Source: Candidatus Alistipes merdigallinarum (GTDB lineage: Bacteria; Bacteroidota; Bacteroidia; Bacteroidales; Rikenellaceae). From it: a stretch of DNA of 64,000 nucleotides. Location: positions 35,200-99,199 of the forward strand of contig DWXH01000032.1 of NCBI GenBank assembly GCA_019119305.1, given 5' to 3'. The position numbers were made by a program, and so were the translations under genes. Positions 56,830 to 64,000 of this stretch are shown in pieces. Below the pieces are notes generated by a model that was given only the letters and a program-made list of their open reading frames with translations, searched no databases and was not told where the DNA came from. Each line of letters begins with the position of its first letter. The first letter of the stretch is position 1.

Positions 56830-57648
56830 ATGATCGATTTTCAAACAGAAGACCGAACGCAGCAGCGTATTGTAGGGGCGGCCGCTACTTTTGTGTATGC
56901 GGTGGCCGTATTGTTGCTGTTGTTGTTGGTGAAGTTTACGCTTACGCCGCCGTTGGATGAAGGCGAGGGGTTGCTGGTCGATTTCGGGAATATCGAGGAG
57001 GCTGCACCGGGGATCGATCCGGCAATGAACGACCAGATTGCCGAAGAGGTCCAGCAACAGCGGCCAGCCGAGCGGGAACAGGTGGATGAAGAGCAGTTGA
57101 CGCAAGATTTTGAGGAGACCGATGTTGAAGTCCAGGAGAAGAAGAAAGAGGAGAAGAAGCCCCAGCAGAAGGTAGAGGCGGACAAGACGACGCCCAAGCC
57201 GGAACAGAAACCGGCAGAAAAACCCCGCGAGGTAAATCGTAAGGCTCTGTTTCCGGGACGGACAGCAAACAGTACGTCGACGAGTGAAGGAACCGGTACG
57301 GGCAGTGGGAATCAGGGGGATCTAGCAGGATCTCCGGAGGGGTCTCATGAAGGGACCGGAACCGGGACGGGTGGCAATTCGGCGAGTCTGGCAGGCCGTT
57401 CTTTGGTAGGTGCGTTGCCTGCACCCGATTACAGCGCCCGGGATCAGGGAAAGGTTGTTATAGAGATCTATGTGGATCAGCAAGGACGTGTCACGAAGGC
57501 CGATTATCGGTCGCAGGGGTCGACAACCGGAAACAGTTCGTTGGTGGCTTCGGCAAAACGGGCGGCTTTGCAGGCGCGGTTCAATGTGGATGAAAATGCT
57601 CCTTTGTCTCAGAAGGGGACAATTACGTATAATTTCCGTATGCAGTAG
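56830..57648 (+). CDS. TonB-like energy transducer
   Basis: The 272-residue protein has one N-terminal membrane helix (TFVYAVAVLLLLLLVKFTL, about residues 18-36). An acidic, then Lys/Glu/Pro-rich, then Gly/Ser/Thr-rich periplasmic linker follows, and then a C-terminal domain (about residues 195-272) with VVIEIYVDQQGRVTKADYRS typical of TonB. The start is ATG 56830, directly after a GTG. It completes the ExbB-ExbD-TonB motor, which would energise outer-membrane transporters. Confidence 0.87.
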   Translation: MIDFQTEDRTQQRIVGAAATFVYAVAVLLLLLLVKFTLTPPLDEGEGLLVDFGNIEEAAPGIDPAMNDQIAEEVQQQRPAEREQVDEEQLTQDFEETDVEVQEKKKEEKKPQQKVEADKTTPKPEQKPAEKPREVNRKALFPGRTANSTSTSEGTGTGSGNQGDLAGSPEGSHEGTGTGTGGNSASLAGRSLVGALPAPDYSARDQGKVVIEIYVDQQGRVTKADYRSQGSTTGNSSLVASAKRAALQARFNVDENAPLSQKGTITYNFRMQ

Positions 57649-57671
57649 AAGGGATATGGAGCGATATGGGG

Positions 57672-57711
57672 TTTGGGCGATGGTCGAAAAATCATCGCCC
57701 GAATTTTTTTA
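57672..57711 (+). terminator. Terminator of the exbB operon
   Basis: GGGCGATG (57675-57682) pairs with CATCGCCC (57693-57700) around a 10-nt loop, followed by GAATTTTTTTAG. It lies about 25 bp after the tonB-like stop. Confidence 0.88.
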
Positions 57712-57884
57712 GTACCCAAAGGCTGTTTTTGTTGGAGAAAATGGGAGAAAAATTTGATTTTTTGATTCAATCTTTTGTTTACGAGAGCGACGAGATGGAT
57801 GAGGCGGATTGTAAATCTCATAAATATAGTATGTTGAGCTGGATTTGCAATCGATGGTAAAGAGTTGTGGTGGCTGAAACGGAC

Positions 57885-57915
57885 TTGCTTCCCCAAAAAG
57901 TTTTCGCTACCTTTG
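57885..57915 (+). promoter_or_regulatory. Promoter of the MTA/SAH deaminase gene
   Basis: TTG (57885-57887) and TACCTTTG (57908-57915) are 20 bp apart. The expected transcript start near 57922 argues for ATG 57958 rather than the GTG at 57934. Confidence 0.8.
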
Positions 57916-57957
57916 TTTAGAGAGGGTTGATTTGTGGACTCAAATATCGAATCGAGC

Positions 57958-59283
57958 ATGAGCAGAGGCTTGTTGATTAAAAATTGTCGGGTCTTTTCGT
58001 TGACCGAACAGCAAGGGGTTTCGATTGATTATAAAAGAGGGGTTGTCGGAATCGTGGGAAACCGGATTGTATTTGTCGGAAACGATCCCGATGCGGTTGT
58101 GGGCTTCGAACGGGAACACGGGACGGAATTAGAGGTGCTGGATGCATGCGGGATGTTGCTGATGCCCGGGCTGATCAATCTGCACAACCATGTGGCGATG
58201 ACCCTGATGCGGGGATATGCCAACGATATGGAGCTTCAATCCTGGCTGGAGGAAAAAATCTGGCCATTCGAGGCTAAATTGTCTCCGGAGGATGTCGGTC
58301 GGGGGGCCGCATTAGGAATTGCTGAAATGTTGTTGAGTGGGACGACGACATTTGCCGACATGTATTGGCACACCGATCGGATCATCGAGCAGGCGATCCA
58401 GAGTGGAATCCGGGTCGTGGCCTGTCCGGCATTTATCGGAGATCGTTTCGGGGGGTATGTCGATCGGGTCGGAGAGATGATCGAACGGTATCATGGCGTT
58501 GCAGGAGGACGAATCACGGTTTGGGTGGCACCCCATGCGCCATATACCTGCAGGCCGGAGCATATTAAGGATTCACTTTCGCTGTGTAAACAGTATGGTG
58601 TAGGAGTACATATCCATTTGAGCGAAACCGTTTCGGAGGTCGAAACCGTACGGGAACGCTATGGCAGGACGCCGATTCGTTTGATGCAGGATCTGGGGGT
58701 ATTCGATTATCGGACGCTTGCAGCCCATTGTGTCTATCCGACCGATGAAGAGCTGGAAATTTTGCGGAATGATCGGGTGACGGTTGTCTATAATCCGCAG
58801 AGTAATATGAAGTTGGCAAGCGGAATAGCCCCGATAAGCCGTATGTTAGAGCAAGGAATAAACGTTTGTATCGGGACGGATGGGCCGAGTTCGAATAACG
58901 ATCTGGATATGTGGGATGAGATGCGGACCGGTGCTTTGCTCCAGAAAGTGGCGACGGGTGATCCCCGGGTTCTTTCTGCAGAACGTGTGCTTCGTATGGC
59001 GACGGTCGATGCCGCAAAGGCAATCGGACATGCGGGAGAGTTGGGCGTGATTGCCGAAGGGGCTTTGGCTGATCTGATTCTGATCGATCTGGATCAACCC
59101 CATTTTACGCCGGATTACGATCTGATGAGTAATCTGATCTATTGTGCCCGTGGGGCTGATGTCGATACGGTATTGGTCGACGGACGTATCGTGGTACGAT
59201 CGAAACGGTTGGTGACCTTGGATTTCAAGACGGTCAAACGGGAGGTTAGCCAAACGCTTCGCGACCTCGCACAACGTATGTGA
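57958..59283 (+). CDS. mtaD: 5-methylthioadenosine/S-adenosylhomocysteine deaminase
   Basis: This amidohydrolase deaminates MTA or SAH to the inosine forms for recycling. The 441-residue protein has the metal site HNHVAMTLMRGYANDMELQS near residues 67-86, GTTTFADMYWHTDRI, HIHLSETVSEVE, LAAHCVYPTDEE and GTDGPSSNNDLDMWDEM. Other deaminases of the TrzA group share these motifs, so the exact substrate is not certain. The stop overlaps the upstream part of the next reading frame but not its chosen start. Confidence 0.87.
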   Translation: MSRGLLIKNCRVFSLTEQQGVSIDYKRGVVGIVGNRIVFVGNDPDAVVGFEREHGTELEVLDACGMLLMPGLINLHNHVAMTLMRGYANDMELQSWLEEKIWPFEAKLSPEDVGRGAALGIAEMLLSGTTTFADMYWHTDRIIEQAIQSGIRVVACPAFIGDRFGGYVDRVGEMIERYHGVAGGRITVWVAPHAPYTCRPEHIKDSLSLCKQYGVGVHIHLSETVSEVETVRERYGRTPIRLMQDLGVFDYRTLAAHCVYPTDEELEILRNDRVTVVYNPQSNMKLASGIAPISRMLEQGINVCIGTDGPSSNNDLDMWDEMRTGALLQKVATGDPRVLSAERVLRMATVDAAKAIGHAGELGVIAEGALADLILIDLDQPHFTPDYDLMSNLIYCARGADVDTVLVDGRIVVRSKRLVTLDFKTVKREVSQTLRDLAQRM

Positions 59284-59333
59284 ATTTCTTGCAGAGTATA
59301 TCGATTGAAATAAATGAAGAAACACTAACGGTT

Positions 59334-61316
59334 ATGAAAAATTACAGGATATTCGTGGGGCTTGTAGCTCTGTTTTGGATGTATGGTCCCGTACGGAGTA
59401 CGGCCGGTGATGGTAACGGAAGAGTACCCGGTGTGCACGCGATCGGGAACGGTGCCTTGTGTGTCTACGGAAAGGGAGCGGATGTGTTGCAGATTTTCGG
59501 TCCGCCCTATTCGTCGCCCTCCATGTTGGGGATACAGTTGACCGATGACGGTTACCGGATCGAATCTTCTCGGATTCCGGAAACGGCGGTTTGGGAGCAT
59601 CGGATGATCGGGAGCTCCGAGACAGAAGCTCTATTGACCGATTTCATTTCGGATGCAGGTTGCAGTTTTGTGCGTTGTATTGAGGCGCGGTCTCCGGTAC
59701 GTTTCCGTGTGGGCGTGTGCATGGAGGATCGGTATGCGCCTTATGCACAGGATATAACAGTCAAGGCAGATGATCGGTTGTCGGATCAGTATAAGGGGGT
59801 GACTTCGAGTTATCGGGTATCGATAGTCCCAGGTGTGCCGTTTTATAGCAATTACAAATCTCCGAAAGGGTACGAATATCAAATTTTGACCACGGGATCG
59901 GCTTCTCTCCAGCCGGATCCGGACGATCCCAAACAGCTGGTTCTGGAGATGACCTCCGGTGAAGGGGCTCTGTATGTGGTTGCCGGGCCGTCGGTCTCGG
60001 AATTGAAGCAACACGTAGAGGTTGCATTGGGGACGTCGCTTAACAGCCAACTCAAGAAGTGCGAGAAAGGATGGAAAAACTACTCCGCCGAGCAGACCAA
60101 ATTCAGGGTCGATCGTTTCACGGGAGAACGTTTACAGGAGTTTAACCGGGCTGTGGATGACATAGGGGTATTGATCCGGAGCCAGCAGGGGATTCAAGGC
60201 GGCGTTTTGGCTGGGATTGTGTACCACATGGCCTATGTTCGCGATCAGTATGGCGTATTTCGCGGATTGCTGGCTATGGGGCATGAGGCGGAAGCCCGCA
60301 AGATTCTGGAATTCTATTTCGGCATCTGGCAGGAGTTCGGATATATCAAAAATGCACAGGCAATCGGATACTCCGGCATTTTCCATAGGCATGAGAACGA
60401 CGAGAGTGAAATTACCGGATACCTTGTCGTACAGGCCTTCGATTACTATCGTAAAACCGGTGATGCAGCTTTCATAAAGAGGATTTTACCCATGTTGGAG
60501 TGGGCAACACAAGCGCAGCAGCGCAATCTGATCGATGGTATGATGCCCTTTAATGGGGATGAAACCTATATCGCGGGTGGAGTGGTTCCGCGTAAGGTGA
60601 TGTATCACGGTTCGGCCGAAGCGACACTGCTGTTTATTGAGGGAAGTAACCGATTGTTGGATTTCGTGAAAAAGCAGGGACTGTGGGATGAAATGCGGAC
60701 AAGCAGTCTGGAACAGGATGTTGCTGAGTGTTCGTCGCGTTACCGCGACAATTTCTTCCAAGAGGGCCTTTTGTGGATCAACAATCCCGAACGGGAGAAG
60801 AAGGTTGTCTATCCGGAGACGCGTCCTGGGGTGTGTCTCTATCCCGGACATGTCGATTATTTCCCTGAAACATTTCATTTCAAGGGGTCGCTCTATTTTT
60901 GTGAAGCGTGCATGAAGCGCGACACGACCGGAATAGAACTTCCAACGGTGGAACGGTTCAATATTCCGTCGGCAAACCTCTTCCCGATCTATATCGACGC
61001 TCAACTTTTGACCGATCAGGAGAAACAAGATCTGCTTGAACAGGTGGTCGACCGTTATCGGAGTACGGGACGCATCTCGACGCAGGATCGTATTCTCGGT
61101 TATGATTACGGTATGTTCCTTTATGCGCTTACCCGATACGACCATCCGTTGGCCGGAGAGGTGTACGATAAGATGATGGCTTTGCGGGACAGTGCAGGTG
61201 CGTGGGTCGAATATTATGTCGACGGAGTACCGAGCGGGTGTCCGTGTCGGCCTTGGGAGAGCGGTATCAACATCGAGGCGGCGATTGCTTATGCTACTTC
61301 TCCTCGTACGGAGTAA
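59334..61316 (+). CDS. Secreted six-hairpin-type glycosidase, family unassigned
   Basis: The 660-residue protein has a signal peptide ([21 protein letters not shown]), so it is exported. Residues 25-240 look like a beta-sandwich domain, and residues 270-640 look like an (alpha/alpha)6 barrel with [20 protein letters not shown] and [15 protein letters not shown]. The fold type recalls GH15-like and related exo-glycosidases, but I cannot assign a family. The Glu in [11 protein letters not shown] and the Asp in YVRDQYG are candidate active-site residues. It follows mtaD, and its end overlaps ribB on the other strand by 23 bp. Confidence 0.75.
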   Translation: MKNYRIFVGLVALFWMYGPVRSTAGDGNGRVPGVHAIGNGALCVYGKGADVLQIFGPPYSSPSMLGIQLTDDGYRIESSRIPETAVWEHRMIGSSETEALLTDFISDAGCSFVRCIEARSPVRFRVGVCMEDRYAPYAQDITVKADDRLSDQYKGVTSSYRVSIVPGVPFYSNYKSPKGYEYQILTTGSASLQPDPDDPKQLVLEMTSGEGALYVVAGPSVSELKQHVEVALGTSLNSQLKKCEKGWKNYSAEQTKFRVDRFTGERLQEFNRAVDDIGVLIRSQQGIQGGVLAGIVYHMAYVRDQYGVFRGLLAMGHEAEARKILEFYFGIWQEFGYIKNAQAIGYSGIFHRHENDESEITGYLVVQAFDYYRKTGDAAFIKRILPMLEWATQAQQRNLIDGMMPFNGDETYIAGGVVPRKVMYHGSAEATLLFIEGSNRLLDFVKKQGLWDEMRTSSLEQDVAECSSRYRDNFFQEGLLWINNPEREKKVVYPETRPGVCLYPGHVDYFPETFHFKGSLYFCEACMKRDTTGIELPTVERFNIPSANLFPIYIDAQLLTDQEKQDLLEQVVDRYRSTGRISTQDRILGYDYGMFLYALTRYDHPLAGEVYDKMMALRDSAGAWVEYYVDGVPSGCPCRPWESGINIEAAIAYATSPRTE

Positions 61317-61956
61317 TATATCCGAAGGTACGGCGATAATGAATAATGTCTGAAATGGTAACGATCGGGTAGTCGAATTGTGCAGCGAATCGTTCGATTG
61401 CGACTCCTTTGGCCATAGAGCCGTCCGGATTAGTCAGTTCACAGAGAACGGCATATGGTGATAAAGCAGCGAGTTTCATCAGGTCGATGCTTCCTTCCGT
61501 GTGCCCATCTCGGGTGAGAACGCCTCCGTTTTGGGAAATTAATGGGAAAACGTGTCCTGGTCTGCATAGGTCCTCCGGTCGGGCATGAGGTGCGATAGCT
61601 GTTTTGATGGTTTGAACCCTGTCCGAGGCTGAGACTCCAGTCGTGACGCCGGATGCGGCTTCGATCGAGATAGTGAAGTTGGTCCCGTAGCGGCTTGTGT
61701 TCCGACTAACCATAAGCGGCAGGTCTAATGAGTCGGCTTTTTCAGCAGTCAAACACAGACAAACGATCCCGCTACAGAAATGGATTAACTGTGCCATTTG
61801 GGGGATTGTGATCTTTTCTGCAGAAAAGATCAGATCGCCTTCATTTTCGCGGTTTTCGTTATCGATTAGAAGTATACCTTTCCCTTGTCGCAGAGCTGCC
61901 GTTGCTTTCCGAATACGGCTTTCGAAATTTACGGATTGGATAAAAGGATTAGCCAT
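61294..61956 (-). CDS. ribB: 3,4-dihydroxy-2-butanone 4-phosphate synthase
   Basis: RibB makes the four-carbon precursor for riboflavin from ribulose 5-phosphate. The 220-residue single-domain protein has [20 protein letters not shown] near residues 29-48, [14 protein letters not shown] near residues 103-116, [20 protein letters not shown] near residues 132-151 and [14 protein letters not shown]. It lacks the GTP cyclohydrolase II half found in RibBA fusions. ATG 61956 is chosen because the longer frame begins at a TTG inside the promoter. Confidence 0.95.
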   Translation of the reverse strand: MANPFIQSVNFESRIRKATAALRQGKGILLIDNENRENEGDLIFSAEKITIPQMAQLIHFCSGIVCLCLTAEKADSLDLPLMVSRNTSRYGTNFTISIEAASGVTTGVSASDRVQTIKTAIAPHARPEDLCRPGHVFPLISQNGGVLTRDGHTEGSIDLMKLAALSPYAVLCELTNPDGSMAKGVAIERFAAQFDYPIVTISDIIHYRRTFGYITPYEEK

Positions 61957-61983
61957 AATTATAAAATGGTAAAAGTTTTGTCG

Positions 61984-62026
61984 CAAAGGTATCAGGGGAT
62001 AAGGCCAGAATTAAATACTATATTTG
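61984..62026. promoter_or_regulatory. Divergent -7 boxes of ribB and the AraC gene
   Basis: The minus strand has TACCTTTG (61991-61984) for ribB and the plus strand TATATTTG (62019-62026) for the regulator. Neither has a TTG at the right spacing. I see no riboflavin (FMN) riboswitch in the 28-bp leader before ribB. Confidence 0.6.
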
Positions 62027-62063
62027 CATAGAGACACACTTTATTTGCAGATAGGAGGTAGAT

Positions 62064-62939
62064 ATGTCCGTAACGTATTTGAAAGTTTTGCATCGGATGG
62101 GGCAGGCTTTCAGTTGTGAGGTTGAAGTTCCGTTTACGCAGCCGTTGCATTGTCATGAAGAGTATGAATTGTTTTATGTGTCGTCGGGGCAAGGAGAAGA
62201 ATTTGTCGGGGATACGGTCCGGAAGTATACAGCAGGCGATATGACCTTGATCGGAAGCGGAATTCCGCATCTCCATTCGCCCGGTTGTTATTCGGAATCC
62301 GTTTCTCTACAAAACAGTTGCTGGTTACTTCGATTTCCCCGTTCGTTGTTCCCGGAACGGATGCAAGAGATTGAGGAGTATGCTGTTATTCAGTCGCTTC
62401 TGTCGGATAGCCGTTGTGGAATTCGGTTCCGTTCTCAGAAGACGATTTTTCGGGTACAGAAGATGATGCAGCGGCTGAATGGACGAAATGGGATCGATCG
62501 GATTATCGGCCTGTACGAAATATTAAATCTTTTGGGTCGGCAAGGCGATAGGGAGCTTTTATCTCCGGAAAAGTTTACCGAGTCGGTTCCTGTATCGTGG
62601 AGGGATCCGGTGGATTGGGTTTCGCTATATTTGACGCAAAATTTTAAGGATCCTGTGACACTTGAAACGATTGCTCGACAGGTAGGATTACATCCGGCGT
62701 CATTGTGTCGCTATTTTAAAAAGAGAACAGGGCAGACGGTCTTTGAATTTTTGAATGGGTGTCGGGTGCGTTGTGCCTGTCGTATGTTGGTCCGATCTGA
62801 TTTGACGATCTCCCAGGTTGCCTTTGAATCAGGCTTTAACAATTTATCCTATTTTAACAGGGTATTCAAAAAAAGTGTGGAACTGCAATATATGATATTC
62901 GGGAAGCCGGATACAGCCCGAAATGAAAAAAAGAGCTAA
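62064..62939 (+). CDS. AraC family transcriptional regulator with an apparent C-terminal frameshift
   Basis: The 291-residue protein has a cupin-like sensing domain (HCHEEYELFYVSSGQGEEF near residues 31-49) and a two-helix-turn-helix AraC domain (VTLETIARQVGLHPASLCRY and LTISQVAFESGFNNLSYFNR). After FKKS the family sequence is lost. With one extra base in the run of seven A (62866-62873 area), translation continues FKKKCGTAIYDIREAGYSPK to a stop at 62926, which fits the family end FKKxxGxxPxxYR. A very strong AGGAGGT site lies 4 bp before the ATG, unusual in this phylum. Effector unknown. Confidence 0.85.
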   Translation: MSVTYLKVLHRMGQAFSCEVEVPFTQPLHCHEEYELFYVSSGQGEEFVGDTVRKYTAGDMTLIGSGIPHLHSPGCYSESVSLQNSCWLLRFPRSLFPERMQEIEEYAVIQSLLSDSRCGIRFRSQKTIFRVQKMMQRLNGRNGIDRIIGLYEILNLLGRQGDRELLSPEKFTESVPVSWRDPVDWVSLYLTQNFKDPVTLETIARQVGLHPASLCRYFKKRTGQTVFEFLNGCRVRCACRMLVRSDLTISQVAFESGFNNLSYFNRVFKKSVELQYMIFGKPDTARNEKKS

Positions 62940-63068
62940 ACATCTGCAAATATAACCGTTGATATACTGCATTTTATGTGGTATCAGATTCGGGAACGAC
63001 TTTTTAATTTGTCTTAATCCGTTGCAAGTTTCTTCGGGATATATGGGAACATTTACGGGAATTTATTA

Positions 63069-63077
63069 TACCTTTGC
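63069..63077 (+). other. Candidate element border and integrase -7 box
   Basis: TACCTTTGC lies 25 bp upstream of the integrase ATG. It is a perfect -7 box (TACCTTTG) and also resembles the GTAnnTTTGC core used by CTnDOT-type elements, except that the first base is A. GC content rises just after it. The matching right end is outside the window. Confidence 0.4.
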
Positions 63078-63101
63078 CGCATAACCGAAAAAGCAACGCC
63101 G

Positions 63102-64000
63102 ATGAAAGTTACCGTCTATCTGAAAAAGTGTTCCCCCGAGGTCTCGAACATCTGCTTCCGGGTCAGAGATAAGAATGTGGACATAAAGGTCGTTTCCCCA
63201 CTTGAAGTGCAAGACAGGTATTGGGACACCGACACCCTCAGCTACAGGCGCACGACAGCCGTGCCCGCCTCCGAGCAGAAACGGCTGCCGGAACAGATCG
63301 CCGCCATCATCGAACGGGCGGAGAAGACCTTCACGGGCAAGGCGGACAGTCGGTGGATGAGGCAGGTCATCGAGGATGTGCTGTACCCTGCCCGCGCCTT
63401 CGAGCGCAACCATCCGAACCTGCTTGCCCGCGTCCACGAGTATCTGGAAAAATTTGACGGAGCGGAGAGGACAAAGGAGCATATCGTCCGTTTCGAGCGC
63501 AAGATGACCCGTTACCACGACTACCGCCGGGATATACTGGGAGAGACGGATTTCACCCTCTTCGTGGAGACCGTCACGTTGGAGCAGATGAACGCTTTCC
63601 GGGATTATGTGGTGAACGAGTACAAGCTGCGGCAGGAACACCCCGACTTCTATGCTCCCCGCATGCTCATCAACCACAGACCGAGGCCGCTTTCCGGTAC
63701 GACCGTCATCAACATCATGAACCTGTTCTGCACCTTCCTGCACTGGTGCAAGAAGATGAAGTATTCCGACAATGAGGTCTATGTGCTCTACGGCTGCAAG
63801 GAACCTACCTACGGCGACCCGTTCTTCCTCACTTCCGAAGAGAGGAATATCCTCTACGATGCGGACTTGAGCGACTGCCCGAAATTGGCCGTCATCCGTG
63901 ACATCTTCGTGTTCCACTGCTATGTCGGCTGCCGAGTGGGTGACCTCTACAGGCTCACGAGGGCCAACATCAAGGACAGCTTTCTGGAATACATGCCGCA
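63102..64000 (+). CDS. Tyrosine recombinase/integrase, N-terminal part (runs off the right edge)
   Basis: An open frame from ATG 63102 reaches the edge with 299 codons and no stop. The protein starts MKVTVYLKKCSPEVSNICFR, an arm-binding region typical of Bacteroidetes integrases. A SAM-like core-binding domain follows (about residues 115-230). The catalytic domain begins with the first active-site Arg (Arg278) in FHCYVGCRVGDLYRLTRANI. The other catalytic residues lie outside the window. GC is about 55-63% in sampled lines against about 50% before it, so this is probably the left end of an integrative or mobilisable element. Confidence 0.9.
   Translation, partial: MKVTVYLKKCSPEVSNICFRVRDKNVDIKVVSPLEVQDRYWDTDTLSYRRTTAVPASEQKRLPEQIAAIIERAEKTFTGKADSRWMRQVIEDVLYPARAFERNHPNLLARVHEYLEKFDGAERTKEHIVRFERKMTRYHDYRRDILGETDFTLFVETVTLEQMNAFRDYVVNEYKLRQEHPDFYAPRMLINHRPRPLSGTTVINIMNLFCTFLHWCKKMKYSDNEVYVLYGCKEPTYGDPFFLTSEERNILYDADLSDCPKLAVIRDIFVFHCYVGCRVGDLYRLTRANIKDSFLEYMP

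Noticed and set aside
57666..57860. 64-codon ORF after the tonB-like gene
   Set aside because: It overlaps the terminator hairpin and has no family or start signal.
63066..63917. 283-codon antisense ORF in the integrase region
   Set aside because: Shadow of the GC-rich integrase gene on the other strand, where active-site residues are visible.

Overview
The window is chromosomal DNA of a Bacteroidota bacterium, most likely order Bacteroidales. An Alistipes/Rikenellaceae-like genome fits the roughly 50% GC and the gene content, but I cannot fix the genus. The main evidence is the promoter type. A dozen genes are preceded by the Bacteroidota sigma-ABfr pattern, TTG at -33 and TAnnTTTG at -7 with a 19-21 bp spacer, and Shine-Dalgarno sequences are mostly absent. 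Gene content agrees: a fused str-S10-spc-alpha ribosomal cluster without tuf, zinc-free S14, S4 and L36, a nucleoside kinase carrying a TGS domain, GH92 and GH120 glycosidases, KDO synthesis and ExbB/ExbD/TonB.

Region 1 (1-19250). A partial unknown gene runs off the left edge on the minus strand. Next is one long plus-strand ribosomal cluster from rpsL to rplQ, including fusA, secY, map, infA, rpmJ and rpoA. It is driven by a clear promoter at 607-636 and closed by a strong terminator at 19203-19250. Inside the cluster the larger gaps hold structured RNA: a pseudoknot-capable element before rplC, a 9-bp hairpin before rplO, a multi-state element before rpsD, and a hairpin with a possible internal promoter before rpsH. 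These are the best candidates for undescribed cis-regulation here.

Region 2 (19577-35572). A secreted GH120-type beta-helix glycosidase, enolase, an SlyD-type prolyl isomerase, glycine decarboxylase gcvP, a TGS-domain nucleoside kinase, ribosomal protein S1 with RNase Z, a MATE exporter and a secreted GH92 alpha-mannosidase. Convergent pairs are separated by hairpin terminators.

Region 3 (35592-49481). A Clp/Hsp100 ATPase and a phosphodiesterase run opposite to rarA from a palindromic divergent promoter. A five-gene operon follows (kdsA, M23 peptidase, YhbP-like, NAD-dependent epimerase, ispD). Opposing it is a minus-strand operon (polyprenyl synthase, U32 protein, YbhN-like membrane protein), and then a ROK sugar kinase. 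The envelope and isoprenoid themes of both operons match.

Region 4 (49662-62939). Nitroreductase; an A+T-rich GNAT gene that looks acquired; a minus-strand group of acyl-CoA synthetase, ThiF-like E1 and methyltransferase; queG; an exbB-exbD-tonB operon; an MTA/SAH deaminase; an unassigned six-hairpin-type glycosidase; ribB; and an AraC regulator whose 3' end appears frameshifted at a run of seven A.

Region 5 (about 63060-64000) is the left end of an integrative element. A tyrosine recombinase with higher GC than its surroundings starts at 63102 and runs off the right edge. Its upstream sequence contains TACCTTTGC, which resembles the CTnDOT-type attachment core. No tRNA, rRNA, CRISPR array or insertion sequence was seen.
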